DNA of 64,000 bases from Cacajao melanocephalus (Eukaryota; Chordata; Mammalia; Primates; Pitheciidae). Shown here one piece after another: positions 49,316-62,735 of the stretch. Under the pieces are notes generated by a model. That model had not been told where the DNA came from. It worked only from the letters and a program-made list of their open reading frames with translations, and ran no database searches. A program made the position numbers and the translations under genes. The stretch covers positions 1-64,000 of the forward strand of contig CAUYLG010061951.1 in the NCBI GenBank assembly GCA_963573385.1. Direction: 5' to 3'. Every line of letters begins with the position of its first letter. Positions within the stretch are counted from its first letter, which is position 1.

Positions 49316-51313
49316 GTATGAACCAAAATCATTTTGTCTCAGTTCTAATTCCATTTATATTGCTAATTTATTATTCAGGGTGTAGCGCTTACACAGGATT
49401 TAGTGTTTTATAAATAAATGACATTTCTCAAGATAGGTGTCTGCAAACTCAGGAACCTAGTATAACTGTGCCTGAAACATGGAACTAGAAATAAGGAGAT
49501 GTAGATGAGTTTTCTAGAGTGTTGTTTTTCTCTCGATAACCTGAGACTCTTGACCTCTCCAAACCCGTGTTTCTTATTTTGGAGTATGAAGAGAGCTTCA
49601 GAGCAGCCTAAATATAATTCAACAGGAAATAGATGAGTTTCCAGTTATGGAATATTTTCAACAAAAGTCTAAGAAGAGATAAAAAAGGAAGAGAAGTTGT
49701 TGAATTTGCTTTTGAAGGACTAAAATGCTAAAGACTTTTCAAAATGGACCCTTATAACTGAACCTACCTAGAATTTATACAGTTAGACATATCATTAGTA
49801 AAGAATCAGGAATTCTTTGAAACTAAAAAAGACTCAAAATTAAATGATGATAATAGCCATTTAAAAATTAATTAGCTGTATGGAAGAACAATGTATAAGC
49901 TAAAAATAAACTTCATTAGTCCAACATAGCTTGCACTATAGTAGAATGATCCACCAGGCTCAAGGAACACTTCAGGAGAGATCATTGTACTGCTTTCCTG
50001 GGAGGTTTGAGAAGTGAATAAGAGGGCCACAAGATTATACCATCCAGTGGGCTATTGCCTGCAAGGAACATTCACAGAGGGCTCAAAGGCAGCCTGGTGG
50101 AAAGAAACAAGAACTGGATTGGGAGTCAGAAAACCTGGATTCAAGTTCTTCCTCCATCCAAAAAACAAATTAGGTCTTGCCTTTGGCCAAAACCTGCTTC
50201 TGGGTAGCTGATTTTCAAAGCCCTCCATAGTTCCATGAAAGCTGCTTTTAGAAGGAAAACTAAAGGTGTGGTTGGAAATTTCTTCCTGCTCCACCTCATT
50301 CTGAATGTATAATTTTACCACTCTCAGGTGAAAAGAAGGGGAAAGGATATGAGAAAGAAAAGTAAAGGAGACAAGGGGAGAGCTAGAGGTTGACAGGGAC
50401 ACTGAGGAACCAATGGCAGCCTTTCAAAAATGTGAAAGCAGAACTTCATTTCCAAAGCCTCCATGGATGGAGATAGAAACCATAGTCCACTCTGAAGTCA
50501 TTCATTCTAGTGGTCTAGAGCTAAATAAAGAGTATCACAGAAGAACCTTAACCTGGTACCTTCTGGGGCTTGGATTTACCCTCTGAGAAGCCAGCCATAT
50601 TTTTCATGTGCATAAATCTGGTCTGTAATGTGCTCAGAACCAGTTTATAGTTTAGTGCTTAGTCAACAGATATGAAACAGATAAACAGACCTGGCTGCAA
50701 GATATACTGCAAGGCAAGTTCTTAGAGAGTAATGATTTGACTTTCATGCCTAAATACTTCAGCTCTATAATGTGAACTTGAAAGAAGTTCTGTCTATACA
50801 AACCTTAAGAAGGCAGATGTACCAGATTGAATTCTGCAATGGGCTTGCTTAGGAAAGGAGCCCTTGTTCAGTTTGTGAAAGTGAATGGACTCCAAGAGAC
50901 CTATGTCGTAAACTCATCCTATGGGTAAGGATGGAGAGCAACACCTGTTGAATGAATTGGGCCTTCACTTCAAATTTTAAGTGTAACATTTCTAAGGGAA
51001 CTTTCAGGCTTTATTATCTTATGTTGAGAATTCAACTGTCTAGGCTGAGACCACAGCTGTCAGGTAATTAATGCACCCAATAGGAGGGTGCCTCTCAAAT
51101 GATTGACTTTTGTCACTATTATGAAGTAAATTAAATGCAGGGAAAATAGTCCTCCAGCCCTGAGATGCTAATAATTTTAGGTAAGTCATTTTCTTCCTGA
51201 AGAGGGGAGAAAAGGAACGGCTGCCTCCTAACTACTTAAAAAGAGTGTAGGGAATAATAAAAAGGCTATGATGGCAGATGCCACATTTATATTTGCTTTT
51301 GTTTCTATTTCAG
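49316..51313 (+). other. Intron e18-e19 (2.0 kb)
   Basis: A possible MIR remnant lies near 50090-50190 (gattgggagtcagaaaacct, ggattcaagttcttcctcca). No other feature was recognised. Confidence 0.6.
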
Positions 51314-51386
51314 CAACTACAACTCTTTGGAAATTACCAGTATCTCATGCAAGATGTAGCCATTACTTTGATGGTCTGTTTGACAA
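51314..51386 (+). CDS. ATP13A5: ATP13A5 exon e19: helix M6
   Basis: The exon is 73 bases, phase 0 in and one base out, encoding QLQLFGNYQYLMQDVAIT, LMVCLT and one base of Met. QLFGNYQYLMQD followed by a hydrophobic stretch is M6 and its approach. The open frame that follows the GT is intron. Acceptor is tttctatttcag; donor is acaa|gtaagc. Confidence 0.93.
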
Positions 51387-53396
51387 GTAAGCTCTTTAGC
51401 AAAGTAAACTGTATGGTTTTTATTTATCTATGAAATTCTAGAAACAGTCACACAAAAAGGAACTTTTGAGAAAGAGGCACCCTTATTTCTAAAACCTCAG
51501 TATTTATGAATTTTTAAAAAGTGATGTTGGGAATAAGTTGAGAGTTGAAATCCCCATACTTGGCATTAAAACATTCTGATAACAAATAGGTCTTAGTCTC
51601 AAAAAATTGTCAATGTAGTCTGAGTTCTTTGTAGGTTTATGTCTTGTACATAGAAAAATGAATAAGAAATCTAGAAAGGGAATTTTTTAAAACCCAAAGG
51701 TCACTTTCCATTATTCAGCTATGCTTCACATTGACGTGAAACCAGATTTTTGCCAGGTCTTTGATGTGTGAGAACAGATGCTAATGTTTTATTTTAGTAG
51801 AATTCTCCAAAGTCAAGGTGTGGCTTACAACAGCAACTATTGCTCATTTCCTTCCTTTAAGATGACACTGATAAAGTATTTCCTATCAAGGAACTCAGGG
51901 CTTGATGCTAGCTCTTAATAAGTGAGAAAGGTGACTGCCTCACCAGAGAGGAAGGAAAAAGAATGGCACTGTCATCTCTTTTTCCTTGCTCGACAATAGG
52001 CATCTTATGAAAAATAACAGATAAAACATTAGGCAATGCAGGATATTAATAACCTGGAAAATTTCATGTAGTATCTTAATACATAAAACTGATATGTTTT
52101 ATGTATCAACCCAATGACTAAATTTATCAGTATCAGAGATATAAGCACTATAATATCCATTTTGATTCTTAGGGTTGAAATGTCTATTCATAGCTTAGTA
52201 AACTATTTTTCTACATGTTGTTAATATTCTGACTGAATAATTTTGAATCAATCATATTGCTTCTACAGTGTTGAATATTTTAAGCAATTTGCATGATTTG
52301 TTTTTGAATGATGCTAAAAAAGAGAAAAAAACACCAAGAGATTTCAGGAACCAAGCTTTCAGGCAGCAGCATGGAGGTGAAGGCAATGGCTATCGTGGCC
52401 TGTTTCCATGACCTCTGGCTAACTGTCCTCATAGAATTGTGAGGATCAGATACAATGAAGCTTGCAGAGTGTGCACTACAGCACAGGACACATGGAGCAT
52501 TCATTACAACGTGAATCATATCACACCGCACCTCTCCTCCTTTTCCTCTTTTCTAACTAGCTCTCTGAGCACTTGAAGACATGAGAATGTGTACAGGTAG
52601 ACAGGTGTCATTAGAAACCCCAAAACATGGCTGGTTTTCCTAGTTCTAGTTTTGCCTTAGACTTGCTATGTGACATTGAGTAAGTTATCTGGAGCTTTTG
52701 CACACTTAATTCTGTGATGTTAGTTATGGATTTGACTCCCGTGGTAGCGGGGCTGCTTAACTCTTTCCTACAGCAATAGCCTGTTAAGCCTCATGCCAGT
52801 TGGTAGCCCTGGAAAACTCAGTCTCGCATCTCAGAGGGGGCTCTATGGGACTGCTGGGATGACTCATAGTGGGACCGTTATTACCACTGGGAGAAAAAAG
52901 CCACAGAAGAGTGACGATAGACCAGAAGCCTAACATTCTATCAGAATGATGGCACTTTAATTATTACTCAACAAACTCTAACTGGTAAATGGGCTAAACT
53001 CAGCGGAGACTGGTGAAGGAGAGAGTAGAGGCAGAAACCAGCTAGATTTGTTTGTTTTTTATCCTCTACCTACAAACATCTTATTGTTTTCTCATCTCTG
53101 CAAGCTTACTCATCCCACAGGCTGATCACTTCCTGGTCAAGTCTAGGTATTAAGATGATCTTATCCTTAGATATGAAAAGTCCAGGTATGATAATTATTA
53201 TTTCACATTTTTATCCAATTCAAAGTTTTTCTTCCCTTAGATCAAGCCTGACCTATGGGCTTGGGGCAAGCAGCAGATGAGAAGGCCATGGTCTCTTCCT
53301 CACTTCCCTTGAGTCACCTACTCTCCACCCCTGCTTCTGGGGAAGAACAGCAACAAGAGAAAAGGACTTATTTTTAGGTTCTTTTTTTTTCTGCTG

Positions 53397-54252
53397 CAAA
53401 TTTAATTTTAAGTTCCAGGGTAGATGTGCAGGATGTACAGGTTTGTTCCATAGGTAAACATGTGCCATGGTGGTTTGCTGCACAGATCAACCCGTCACCT
53501 AGGTATTAGGCCCAGCATCCATTAGCTAGTCTTTCTGTTGCTCTCCTTCTCCCTTGCGCTTCCCAATGGGCCCTAGTGTGTGTTGTCCCCCTGCATGTGT
53601 CCACGTGTTCTCATCATTCAGCTCCACTTATAAGTGAGAATATAGAGTGCGTCATTTTCTGTTCTTGTATTAGTTTATTGAGGAACAAATGGAAAAACAC
53701 TCCATGCTCCTGGATAGGAAGAATCAGTATCATGAAAATGTCCATATTGCCCAAAGTAATTTATAGGTTCAATGGTATTCCCATCAAACTACCATTGATA
53801 TTCTTCATAGAATTAGGAGAAACTATTTTAAAATTCATATGGAACAAAAAAAGAGCATGAATGGCCAAGACAATCCTAAGCAAAAAGAACAAAGCTGGAG
53901 GCATCACGCTACCTGACTTCAAACTATACTACAGGGTAACAGTAACCAAAATACCATGGTACTGACATAAAAACAGACACAGAGATCAATGGAAGAGAAT
54001 AGAGAACTCAGAACTAAGACCACACATGTCATCTGATCTTTGACAAATCTGACAAAAACAAACAATGGGGAAAGGATTTCCTATTTAGTAAGTGGTGCTG
54101 GGAGAACAGGCTAGGCATATGCAGAAAATTGAAACTGGACCCCTTCCTCACACCTTACACAAAAATTAACTCAAGACGGATTAAAGACTTAAATGTAAAA
54201 CCCAAAACTATAAAAACCCTGGAAGAAAATCTAGGCAATGGACTTTTTACTT
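53397..54252 (-). mobile_element. 5'-truncated, 5'-inverted L1 insertion
   Basis: Bases 53397-53675 read as antisense L1 3' end, led by a T-rich tail (gtacaggtttgttccatagg, ctccacttataagtgagaat). Bases from about 53676 to 54252 read as sense L1 ORF2 (gcatcacgctacctgacttc, aaattaactcaagacggatt). This is the order expected of a minus-strand L1 with an inverted 5' part. About 0.6 kb of L1 between the two parts is missing. The 94-codon frame at 53576 is part of this element. Confidence 0.75.
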
Positions 54253-55895
54253 AAGTAGGAGTATGTAGTGCTCTCCTGTCAAATGCCTTCAAACATGGCA
54301 GGCACCCGCATTCAGGCAGTAGGCATGGCGTTCACCGGTGAATTCATCAGAGATTCCCTGTCGATTGGTCTGGACTAGACCATGCCCTGACATGGTGGTG
54401 CTCTCTCCCTCTGACCTCTCAAGATTCCTTTCTGCAGCTGTCTCCTAATGGCACATACCATGAAGCCCTTTTCTACTGCTGGGCCCTCCAACCCCAACAG
54501 GCTGCCACATAGATAAACCCCTTCAGGATAGCCAGTTCTAGCCTGACTAATTTCCATGGCTTATACTTGACCTACCAGACAGTAAATGAGTAGTTTGCCC
54601 TCACTGCTGCCTGCCCTTTCCCTCTGCTATACCATGAAGGTGAGTGAGCAAGGCCAGTATCCTCTCTTAAAACAACTTCCACTCTCTCCAACAATGGTTA
54701 TTATGACTTCCCTTCATGGGGTTGCAGTGCAGCTGAGAAGAAGACCACAGTTTATACTGCTCCTAACAATTGCCTTTAAAGAATTGCTTGATAGTCTCCA
54801 TAAGTTTTCTCTTATACAGACTGCATTCAGCAAATGGAGCAGAACAGGCATGCTTGTAGTTGAATAACCGATATGGATCTCTCTTGCCAGGTACTATGGA
54901 GATACAGCGATAATCTCACTTCACAGTAAATTGCCACTTGCAATTCATTATCCTCAAATATAAGGCTCAGCAAAATTCTCTAGACAAGAAAAGCCCCATT
55001 CAACATTCCCTTATACAAATGTTGATCTCTCACTATGTATTAGCCACACAGGTTCCCAAGGCATGAGAAGGCTGATCATTCAAGTTTAGAGTTTAGTGGG
55101 GGATTCACATATATGAACAAATTAAGATGCAAGTTGAAAGTAGTGTGTAGCAGAAAACAGCAGATGCTTTGGGAGTTCAGAGAAAGAAGAGATGGTTTAT
55201 GATAATCATCTAATCTGGGGTTCAGGAGGAGATAGCGGTGGAGAATGGAGAAGGATACTAGCCATGGATGCATGAAAAAAGAAGCAGCCACATCAAAATG
55301 GGAAGGATGGATAAGTTTCAAATATCTTTTGCTAAAAGAAGAGCATTTCAAGTAGAAGGAAACAGCATGAGCGAGAGAAAGCTGATGAACAGGAGCTATG
55401 AGTTTTTACTGTGACCACACTGCAGTGTATGTGAAAAGAAACAGGAGGAGATAAAAACTGAAAAAGTGAATCAGGCCAAATCACAGAGAATCTTGACTGC
55501 TGATCTGAGAACTGTGGACATTTATCTGCAGCCCTTAGGAGTCATCAACAATTGATGATCAATGTAAAATCACCGCTAACCCTGATTTACGATGGTTTGA
55601 CTTATGGTTTTGGACTTTACAATGGTGCGATAGTGATGTGCATTCAAAAGAAAGTGGCATGATACTCTCTTAGGATGTTGAGCAGTGGCAGCAAGCTGTA
55701 GCTCTTCGCCAGCCCAGCAATCATGAGGTTAAACAACAGATACTCTCCATTGTACTGTGTAGCCAGATGATTTTGCTCAATTGTAGTCTAATTATGTGTT
55801 GTGAGCCTGTTTGAGGTAGGCTAGGCTCAACTATGGTATTGGGTACGTTAGGGGTACAGTATAAATGCATTTTCAACTTAAAAATGTTTTCAATT

Positions 55896-56211
<316 letters not shown>

Positions 56212-57398
56212 TTATCAGAAAATAACTCAATTGTAAATCAAAGAGCATCTGTAGTTTCATCAAGGCTTCTTACATGTCCAAATTTCCAGGTTAAGGCTTT
56301 TGGCCTTAACTCTGAAATAGTTCTGGGAAGAGACAATACCATCACATATTTAATTTACTTACTTATCTATACACACCCTGCCTTGTTCCCATAAGGTTTT
56401 AAGGCAACATACAGAGACAAAATATAACACATTACAGAGAAAATCTAAAAGAAAAATAAGATGAAGTTAGGAGGGATGTTGATTGGGCAGTGCATATCTG
56501 GAAGTCCAATTTGACTCTATTTTGTACAGTGGCATCTTTAAGGGAGCTTGTTTTGCCACATCTCTATCCTCTTCAATGAGAGCTCCTCAAACTAGATCAA
56601 GAAAATAGAGGGAGGGTTTCTTTAAGAATATAATTCTCAAAAAATCTAAAAGCAGAAACTCGAAAGCACCTGGGTCTGAGGAGGCCTAGAACACTGAAGG
56701 TAAAAAGGAGGTCACTTTTTTTATTTCCACGTGGCCACCTTGTCTCTCTTCTTCTTTCCATTCTTACTGTTTCCATTTGCCTTCCATTTATTCACCTCAC
56801 AGCTGACCTCGTAAGATTATACTAGGACTGAGGCTTTGCAGTCTTTATGCTTGTCTTCCCGTAGCTGATGAGCTCAGCCTCTCATTGCATCTATCATAGT
56901 GCCTGGCACATTGACATGCTCAGAGAAAGTTGGCTGAATAAATAACAGAGTATTTTTAAAAATTATCCAGCATATGAAGATGAATCTAGCTATATTCCTC
57001 CTTATTCTCCACATTCTAACTCTCCACTTTCCTGTTGTCACTGACACATAATATTAGTACTGCTTAGCTCACGCGGAAGGCCATTTGCCTCTTTTACACA
57101 CAATTTCTGGTCAGTCTGGTTATGGAGAAAATATTTGCACCATGTGATATGTTAAATATATTGATTACATAACTTTCTAACCCACTATTTTTTACTTCTG
57201 AAGTTGAAGACAGAGCGTGGAAAAGACAAAGACTAGTAGAATTGGATGTGCAACCAGGCAATGTGTTTACCTAGGTGTAAATCTTCCGTTCATGTTTGCT
57301 TACTCTGAATCCCAATGCCAGACTCAAGATAATATGTGTCTCAACCTTTTATTCTCAATGATAAAATTGTAATGGGAAAAAATGCATTTGTCTTTCAG

Positions 57399-57573
57399 TG
57401 AGTTCAACCCATGCCTACCCAAAGCTGGCTCCATATAGACCAGCAGGACAGCTCCTTTCTCCCCCTTTACTGCTGTCAGTATTTTTGAATTCCTGTTTCT
57501 CCTGCATTGTGCAGATCTGTGCATTTTTCTATGTGAAGCAGCAGCCTTGGTATTGTGAGGTCCACCAATACAG
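57399..57573 (+). CDS. ATP13A5: ATP13A5 exon e20: helix M7
   Basis: The exon is 175 bases, two bases in and two bases out. It encodes MSSTHAYPKLAPYRPAG, QLLSPPLLLSVFLNSC, FSCIVQICAFFYVK, QQPWYCEVHQY and part of Ser. YPKLAPYRPAGQLLSPP is the conserved P5B loop before M7. The hydrophobic run is M7; QQPWYCEVHQYS begins the extracytoplasmic loop. Acceptor is ttgtctttcag; donor is acag|gtaagt. Confidence 0.95.
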
Positions 57574-57859
57574 GTAAGTTCATTTTCTTAGTGCTCCTTT
57601 CAAAAGGCGATTTAATGAATATCCAAATGACATTGCATAACTTGGCGTGAACATATATCCTAAAACTTTCAATTAATAAAATTTTGTCTCCACGCTGCAA
57701 AACTCAAATGATAGGACAGAACACAGTCAATCCATGGACTACTGGGGGGATGGAGTGGGTGGGAAGAGATCTGTCACATTGGTTGTTAATGTATAGCTCT
57801 AACAACTGGTTGACTGAATGAAAATATGACTTCCCTGGTAGTTTGTATATTTTATAGAG

Positions 57860-58382
57860 CAGGGGTTGGCAAACATTTCTTACAGAGCGTCAGATAGTAA
57901 ATAGGCTTTCTGGACTACATAGCCTCTGTTGCAGCTAGTCAACTCCACAGTTGCAGCACAAAAGCAGCCACAGGGCTGGGCGCAGTGGCTCATGCTTGTA
58001 ATCCCAGCACTTTGGGAGGCTGAGGTGGGTGAATCACAAGGTCAAGAGTTCAAGACCAGCCTGGCCAATATGGTGAAACCCCGTCTCTACTAAAAATACA
58101 AAAATTAGCCAGGCATCGTGATGTGCACTTTTGGTCCCAGCTACTCAGGAGGCTAAGACTGAAGAACTGCTTGAACCTGGAAGGCAGAGGTTGCAGTGAG
58201 CCAAGATGCACCACTGACTCCAGCCTGGGTGACAGAGTGAGACTCTGTCTTAAAAAAAAAAAAAAAAAAAGCATCCACAGACAATAGGTAAACAAGTGGG
58301 TGTGGTTGTCTAATAAAACATTAGCTACAAAATCAGGTGATGAATCAGATTTGGCCTGTGGGCTGTAGTTTGCAGGCCCCTG
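57860..58382 (+). mobile_element. hAT-Charlie-type element (MER58/MER3-like), split by an Alu
   Basis: The left part (57860 to about 57973) and the right part (about 58271 to 58382) form one element: caggggttggcaaacatttc at the start, gtttgcaggcccctg at the end. Flanking ttatagag and atatagac resemble an 8-base duplication, typical of hAT. It is the same family as 30714-30936. Confidence 0.75.
57974..58270 (+). repeat. Alu element, sense, inside a hAT element
   Basis: It starts ggctgggcgcagtggctcat and ends in an A run at 58270. Flanking aaagcagccacag and aaagcatccacag look like its target duplication, which is a piece of the hAT host sequence. Confidence 0.95.
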
Positions 58383-59069
58383 ATATAGACATACAAGAGA
58401 GATTTGCTTATTTTGTTTTTTTTTTTTTCAAATGAATGTTAAAGTTAAAATGTTAATTAATGGTATCATTGTTCTCATTGAATTGGAACATTAGATCCAG
58501 GACAAGTCTCTTTACCTCTCTGGGCTTTAATGTTTTGAGGTAGGCTATAGTTCCGATGGCTCAAGCTTTATTTTGCTGACAAAGCCTTTCTGCCGGTAAA
58601 AGAAAAGGCAGGAAAAGAGTCGCTCTGTTTGAAATAGGACATGTGCAAACTGCCCCTCACTCCACAGAGCACCAGGTATCAGTAAAACACAGATTGAAAA
58701 TGAGCAAATGAGGAGATTGTCATTTAGATTAAAAAATTCAGCAATTCAAGTGTAACTAGGAATATAGAATCTCATTATGTTTTAAAACTAAATTTTTTCC
58801 AAAACTGGAGTGCATATACTCAGAGAACTCAAGTTTTGACTGAACCTAGAAGACAATATGTTGTAGTCAAAGGAGGATGGATGGGAAATCAGGAATTCTA
58901 AGAATTCATGACTCTATCACTAGATGTGCCATACTGGCTTTCAACTTTATTACCTATAATGTAAGTATATCGGACTAGATAGTCTTTGGTTTTAAACTGT
59001 AATTCAGGCCATCTAGTCTGTCTGTTCCTCTTTGTTTAAAAATGCCTTGTGACTATAGAACAGCGATTA

Positions 59070-61465
59070 TAGGCCTACCTCAGAGATACTGTGGGTTTGG
59101 CTCCAGACTACCACAATAAAGTGAATATTGCAATAAAGCAAGTCACATGAAGTTCTGGTTTCCCGGTCCACGTAAAATTATGTTGACACTATACTGTAGT
59201 CTATCAGGTGTGCAATAGCATTATGTCTAAAAAAGTACATGCCTTAATTTTAAAATAATTTATTGCTAAAAAATGCTAATGATCATCTGAGCCGTCAGCA
59301 AGTCATAATCTTTTTGCTGGTGGAGAGTCTTACTTCAAGCTGGGTGGCTGCTGACTGATTGAGGTATTGGTTGTTGAAGGTTGGGGTAGCTGTGACAATT
59401 TCTTAAAATAAGACAACAGTGAAGTTTGCCTCATTGACTGAGTTCCTTTCATGAGATATTTCTCTGTAGCAAGTGATGCTGTTTAATAGCATTTTATCCC
59501 GTCTCAGTGCTTTCAAAATTGGAGTCAGTTCTCGCAAACCCTGCTGATGGTTTGTCTACTAAGTTTATGTAATATCTTATATCCTTTGTTTGCATTTCAA
59601 CAATGTTCACAACGTCTTCACCAGGAGCAGATTCCATCTCAAGAAACCACTTTCTTTGCTCATCCATATAAAGCAACACTTCATCCATTCAAATTTTATC
59701 ATGAGATTGTAGCAATTCAATCACATCTTCAGGCTCCACTTCTAATTCTAGTTCTCTTGCTATTTCCACCATATCTACAGTTATATCCTCCGCCAAAGTC
59801 TTAAACCCCAAACAGTCATCCATGAGAGTTGAATCAACTTCTTCCAAACTTCTGTTAATGTCAATGTTTTTACCTTCCCCCATGAATCATGAATGTTTTT
59901 CATGGCATCTAGAATGGTGAATTCTTTCCAGAAGGTTTTCAATTTGCTTTGCCCAGATCCAGTAAAGGAATCATTCTCTATGTCAGCTACAGTCTTACAA
60001 AGTGTATTTCTTAAAAAATAAGACTTGAAATTGGAAGTTACTCTTTGATCCATGGGCTACAGAATAGATGCATATTAGCAGGCATGAAAATATAAATTTC
60101 CTTATACATCTCCATCAGTGCTCTTGGAGGGTGACCAGGTGCACTGTCAATAAACAGTAATATTTTGAAAGGAATCTTTTTTTTTCTGAGCAGTAGGTCT
60201 GAATGGTGGGTTTAAAATATTCAGTAAACCATGCTGTAAATCTGTCATCCAGGCTTTGTTGTTCCATTTCTAGAGCAACAGGCAAAGCAGAGTTAGCATA
60301 ATTCTCAAGGGCCCTAGGATTTTCAGAACAGCAAATGACCACTGGTTTCAACTTAAAGTCACCAGATGCATTAGCCCCTAATAAGAGACAGCTTCTCCTT
60401 TGGAGTCTTGAAGCCAGTTATTGACTTCTCTCTAGTTATTAAAGTCCTATAAGACATCTTCTTCCAATAGAAGGCTGTCTCATTTCCACTGAAAGCTGTT
60501 TAGTGTAGTCACCTTCATTAATTGTCTTAGTTAAATCTTCTGGATAACTTGCTGCAGCTGCTACATCAAGACTTGCTGTTTCATCTTGAACTTTTACATA
60601 TGGAGACACCTTTTTCGTCTGTCTTATGAACCAATATCTTGCCAGTTTCAAACTTTTCATCTGTAGCTTCCTCACCTCTCTCAGCCTTCAAATAATTGAA
60701 GGGAGTTAGGGCCTTGCTCTGGATTAGGCTTTAGCTTAAAGGAATGTTGTAGCTGGTTTGATCCACTATCCAGACCACTGAAACCTTCTTCATATCAGCA
60801 ATGAGACCATGTTACTTCCTTACCATTCATGTGTTCACTGGAATGACATTTTTAATTTCCTTCAAGAACTCTTACTTTGCATTCACAGCTTGGCTAACTG
60901 TTTGGTGCAAGAGATCTAGCTTTTGGCCTATCTTGGCTTTTGACATGCCTTCCTCACTAAGCTTAACCATTTCTAGTTCTTTATTTAAAAGAGAGGGACA
61001 TGAGACTCTTCCTTTCACTTGAACACTTAGAGGCCACTGTAGGGTTATTAATTGAACAGATTTCAATATTATTTTCTCTCAAGAAACAGGGAGGCCCCAG
61101 GAGAGGAAGAGAGATACAGAAACAGCCAGTTTGGTGAAGCAGTCAGACACATACAGTATTTATTTATTAAATTTGCATTCTTAAGGCACAGTTCATGGCA
61201 TCTTGGCATCTCAAAACAATTATAATAGAAACACCAAAGATCACTGATCACAGATCACAGTTAATAGGGGTAGTAACTATTTCAAGAAGTTTAAAATATT
61301 GCAAGAATTACCAAAATGTGACACAGAGTCAGAGTGAGCACATACTATTTAAAAATGGTGCCATAGACTTGCTAGATGCAAGGCTGCCATAAACCTTCAA
61401 TTTGTAAAAAACAGAATATCTGAGAAGCACAATAAAGTGAAACACAATAAAACAAGGTATGCCTG
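59070..61465 (-). mobile_element. Tigger1 (pogo/Tc1-mariner) DNA transposon, nearly full length, inactive
   Basis: The ends form an inverted repeat: taggcctacct at 59070 pairs with the reverse complement of aggtatgcctg ending at 61465. A TA target duplication stands at 59068-59069 and 61466-61467. The length is about 2.4 kb, near the usual Tigger1. Minus-strand frames encode fragments of a DDE transposase (a helix-turn-helix-like start near 60872-61066, then pieces down to 59494), broken by stops and frameshifts. It cannot make active enzyme. Confidence 0.9.
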
Positions 61466-62381
61466 TATGTGCAATGCATAATTTATAGACTACAGGGGGC
61501 CCAGGATAATAAGCATTAAGTCTTACATTTGAGTTCACAGTTAGAAAATGAATCTTATTTATAAACACTTGTAATAGCGGTTTAAAAGTTTCAAGCTGAA
61601 CAAGAATGCTGGTGGAAACTAATTTATAGGTGTGATTATTGAAAAGAAAAGAACATTGCAAATAGATCAGTCAGGGCCAGGAAAGCTCATATCTTGAACA
61701 AATATTTTTTTTGAGTAAATATGATGTGACCTCACTGTGCTACGTGCCAAAAATTTATTGTAAATTTGAGTAAAACCAAAAAACAAAACCACAAGAAAAA
61801 TCCCATATTCTAGGAACTCACATCCCAAAGATGTAAAATAAAATTATGTAAATAAAGAAATTCAAAGCACTGAGCTTGCAAAAGTAATTGCTTTGCAATT
61901 CTGTATTTACATGTGCTATGCCTTGAACTGAGATAACGTTTTTAAAATGTTTTTACTTTTGTGGGCACTAGTTCCACTTGCCAGCAAAAGTAAAGGCATT
62001 TCAGATGCAGAGATGTTTGAAGGATGGATGTTATACTTTATTGAAGACAATAGCACATCCAACCCAACAGGTATGCAAATTGTGATATGTGGGGAACAGG
62101 TAATAATCCTATGTCTGGAGTGTATAGAGTATGAGAGAGGTGACAAAGGTTAGACTGAAAAGGTAGATTGAGACAAGGATGCAAAGATCTCATAGGCCAG
62201 TTGGAGAAGTCTGAGCTTAATTTATTGGCAAAATAGAGTCGTAGACCCTTTATAAGCAGGAGATTGTCATGTTCAGATTTTTAGGAAGATCTTTTAGCTA
62301 TGTGAGGGAAGAAAATTGGAGTGGGAGACTCAAACTCAAAAGCAAAGTTAGGAGTCTTGCTTAGTCCACGAAAGAGAGAAC

Positions 62382-62424
<43 letters not shown>
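62382..62424. repeat. (CA)n microsatellite
   Basis: About 21 CA units form one of the longest dinucleotide repeats in the window, 311 bases upstream of e21. Confidence 0.95.
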
Positions 62425-62428
<4 letters not shown>

Positions 62429-62735
62429 GCTTAATTCACATGGTATATTTACTCTTTGAATTGAGAGGAATTCATAAAAAAAAAAATTGTCATCCAGGCC
62501 CTTTCAAGGTAGATAACTTGTTCTAAATGAAGTGCTGGACAAAGAACAATCTTGACTTCCTGTGAATTTTATTACTGCTTTGTCATAGCAAGAGGTGAAC
62601 AAAATAGGACTTGGTAGTTACCGGCTGACATAGTTTGAAAGCTAAAATCCCATGGCAGTGATTAAACTAGTTTTTTTCACCTAACGGATAAAAATTGAAT
62701 AAGATGTTTCATAAACACTGGTGATTCTTTTATAG

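Larger units (their letters stand above)
57574..62735 (+). other. Intron e20-e21 (5.2 kb)
   Basis: It contains a hAT element split by an Alu, a MIR remnant near 58900-58990, a nearly complete Tigger1, a CA microsatellite and a 99-base segment with exon-like borders (61972-62070; see findings). No extra exon is needed for a continuous reading frame. Confidence 0.7.

Noticed and set aside
59494..61066. Series of minus-strand open frames that look like one protein
   Set aside because: They are fragments of the Tigger1 transposase with stops and frameshifts, not a host gene.
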